From positions 1 through 43,309 of the forward strand of contig CANRBX010000020.1 in the NCBI GenBank assembly GCA_947628955.1: a stretch of 43,309 bases of DNA, written 5' to 3'. The stretch is from an uncultured Lachnospiraceae bacterium. GTDB lineage: Bacteria > Bacillota > Clostridia > Lachnospirales > Lachnospiraceae. Below, one piece after another: positions 42,944 to 43,309 of this stretch. A program made the translations under genes and the position numbers. How positions within the stretch are numbered: the stretch's first letter is position 1; the number at the start of each line of letters is the position of its first letter. Under the pieces are notes generated by a model. That model was not told the origin of the DNA. It saw nothing but the letters and a program-made list of their open reading frames with translations, and did no database searches.

Positions 42944-43309
42944 TTATGCAAGCTCAGCGAAGTACTTGATCGTGCGAACCATCTGGCTCACATAGGAGTT
43001 CTCATTGTCGTACCAGGAAACAACCTGTACCTGAGATGTGCCGTTGCCAAGGTTCAGAACCATGGTCTGGGTAGCATCGAACAGAGAACCATATTTCATG
43101 CCGACAACGTCGGAGGAAACGATCTCATCCTCAGTGTAGCCGTAGGACTCTGTGACAGCTGCCTTCATGGCTGCGTTGATGCCCTCAACTGTAGCCTCGC
43201 CCTTAACAACTGCGTTCAGGATCGTGGTGGAGCCTGTCGGGGTCGGAACACGCTGTGCAGCGCCGATGAGCTTGCCGTTCAGCTCCGGGATAACAAGGCC
43301 GATAGCCTT
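42944..43309 (-). CDS. gap: Glyceraldehyde-3-phosphate dehydrogenase, 5' part missing
   Basis: The C-terminal 121 residues are visible; the N-terminal NAD-binding part lies beyond the right edge. [19 protein letters not shown], then [10 protein letters not shown], and the final [19 protein letters not shown] are unmistakable GAPDH. Oxidises and phosphorylates glyceraldehyde 3-phosphate. First of the gap-pgk-tpiA group as seen here. Confidence 0.97.
   Translation of the reverse strand, partial: KAIGLVIPELNGKLIGAAQRVPTPTGSTTILNAVVKGEATVEGINAAMKAAVTESYGYTEDEIVSSDVVGMKYGSLFDATQTMVLNLGNGTSQVQVVSWYDNENSYVSQMVRTIKYFAELA

Overview
The window is about 43 kb of GC-rich chromosome from a low-branching Firmicute, most likely a member of the Clostridia close to Lachnospiraceae. 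The evidence is gene order and protein style: plsX-acpP-rnc-smc-ftsY, rpmF next to a DUF177 gene, pta-ackA, a DNA polymerase I with a degenerate proofreading domain, LytS/YesM-type and AraC-type regulators, strong AGGAGG ribosome-binding sites, and promoters close to TTGACA-17-TATAAT. I cannot name a species. Almost everything is on the minus strand. The exceptions are tmcAL, the DUF4160/DUF2442 pair with an integrase relic, and aroC.

Layout from left to right. (1) 1-9.9 kb is housekeeping: threonine ammonia-lyase (cut by the left edge), ftsY, smc, rnc, acpP, plsX, rpmF, yceD, then a secreted HEXXH/Fn3 protein. (2) 10-13.7 kb holds the acetate genes ackA and pta, with tmcAL (a tRNA cytidine acetate ligase) divergent from them. 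(3) 13.7-21.5 kb holds a secreted SH3 protein with a Gln/Thr/Glu-rich tail, a UPF0210/ACT pair, a walJ-type metallohydrolase, coaE, polA and a small zinc-finger membrane protein. (4) 21.6-22.6 kb is a small AT-rich island with DUF4160, DUF2442 and the C-terminal stump of a tyrosine recombinase, lying against the 3' end of a tRNA-Leu(CAA) gene. (5) 22.7-29 kb holds lysA, an LTA-synthase-family protein, a rhomboid-like protein with a zinc-ribbon tail, a tiny LysM protein, and aroC behind a structured leader. (6) 29.2-40.6 kb is a sugar-acquisition locus: cytoplasmic GH29 alpha-L-fucosidase, acyltransferase-like protein, Gfo/Idh/MocA oxidoreductase, two ABC permeases, a substrate-binding protein, and a sensor operon (histidine kinase, AraC-type response regulator, second binding lipoprotein). 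No ABC ATPase is encoded, so a shared one elsewhere is presumably used. (7) 40.7-43.3 kb is the glycolytic group gap (cut by the right edge), pgk, tpiA.

The sugar locus reads as one system. The kinase, regulator and lipoprotein genes overlap and probably sense an extracellular sugar. The regulator probably activates the transport operon from an AT-rich 252-bp control region carrying direct repeats 21 and 22 bp apart. The transporter imports a fucosylated oligosaccharide that the fucosidase, which has no signal peptide, cleaves inside the cell.

The most unusual signal is structural. Short tandem repeats, mostly multiples of 3 bp, occur inside several proteins and also fill several within-operon gaps, where the array runs up to or over the stop codon of the upstream gene. 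The clearest case is a 9 x 24 bp array whose last unit contains the TAG stop of an ABC permease. That codon is CAG in other units, and the permease frame stays open through the whole array. A second signal is a pair of hairpins in the aroC leader whose stems differ in sequence but keep pairing. A third is the integrase relic beside tRNA-Leu.
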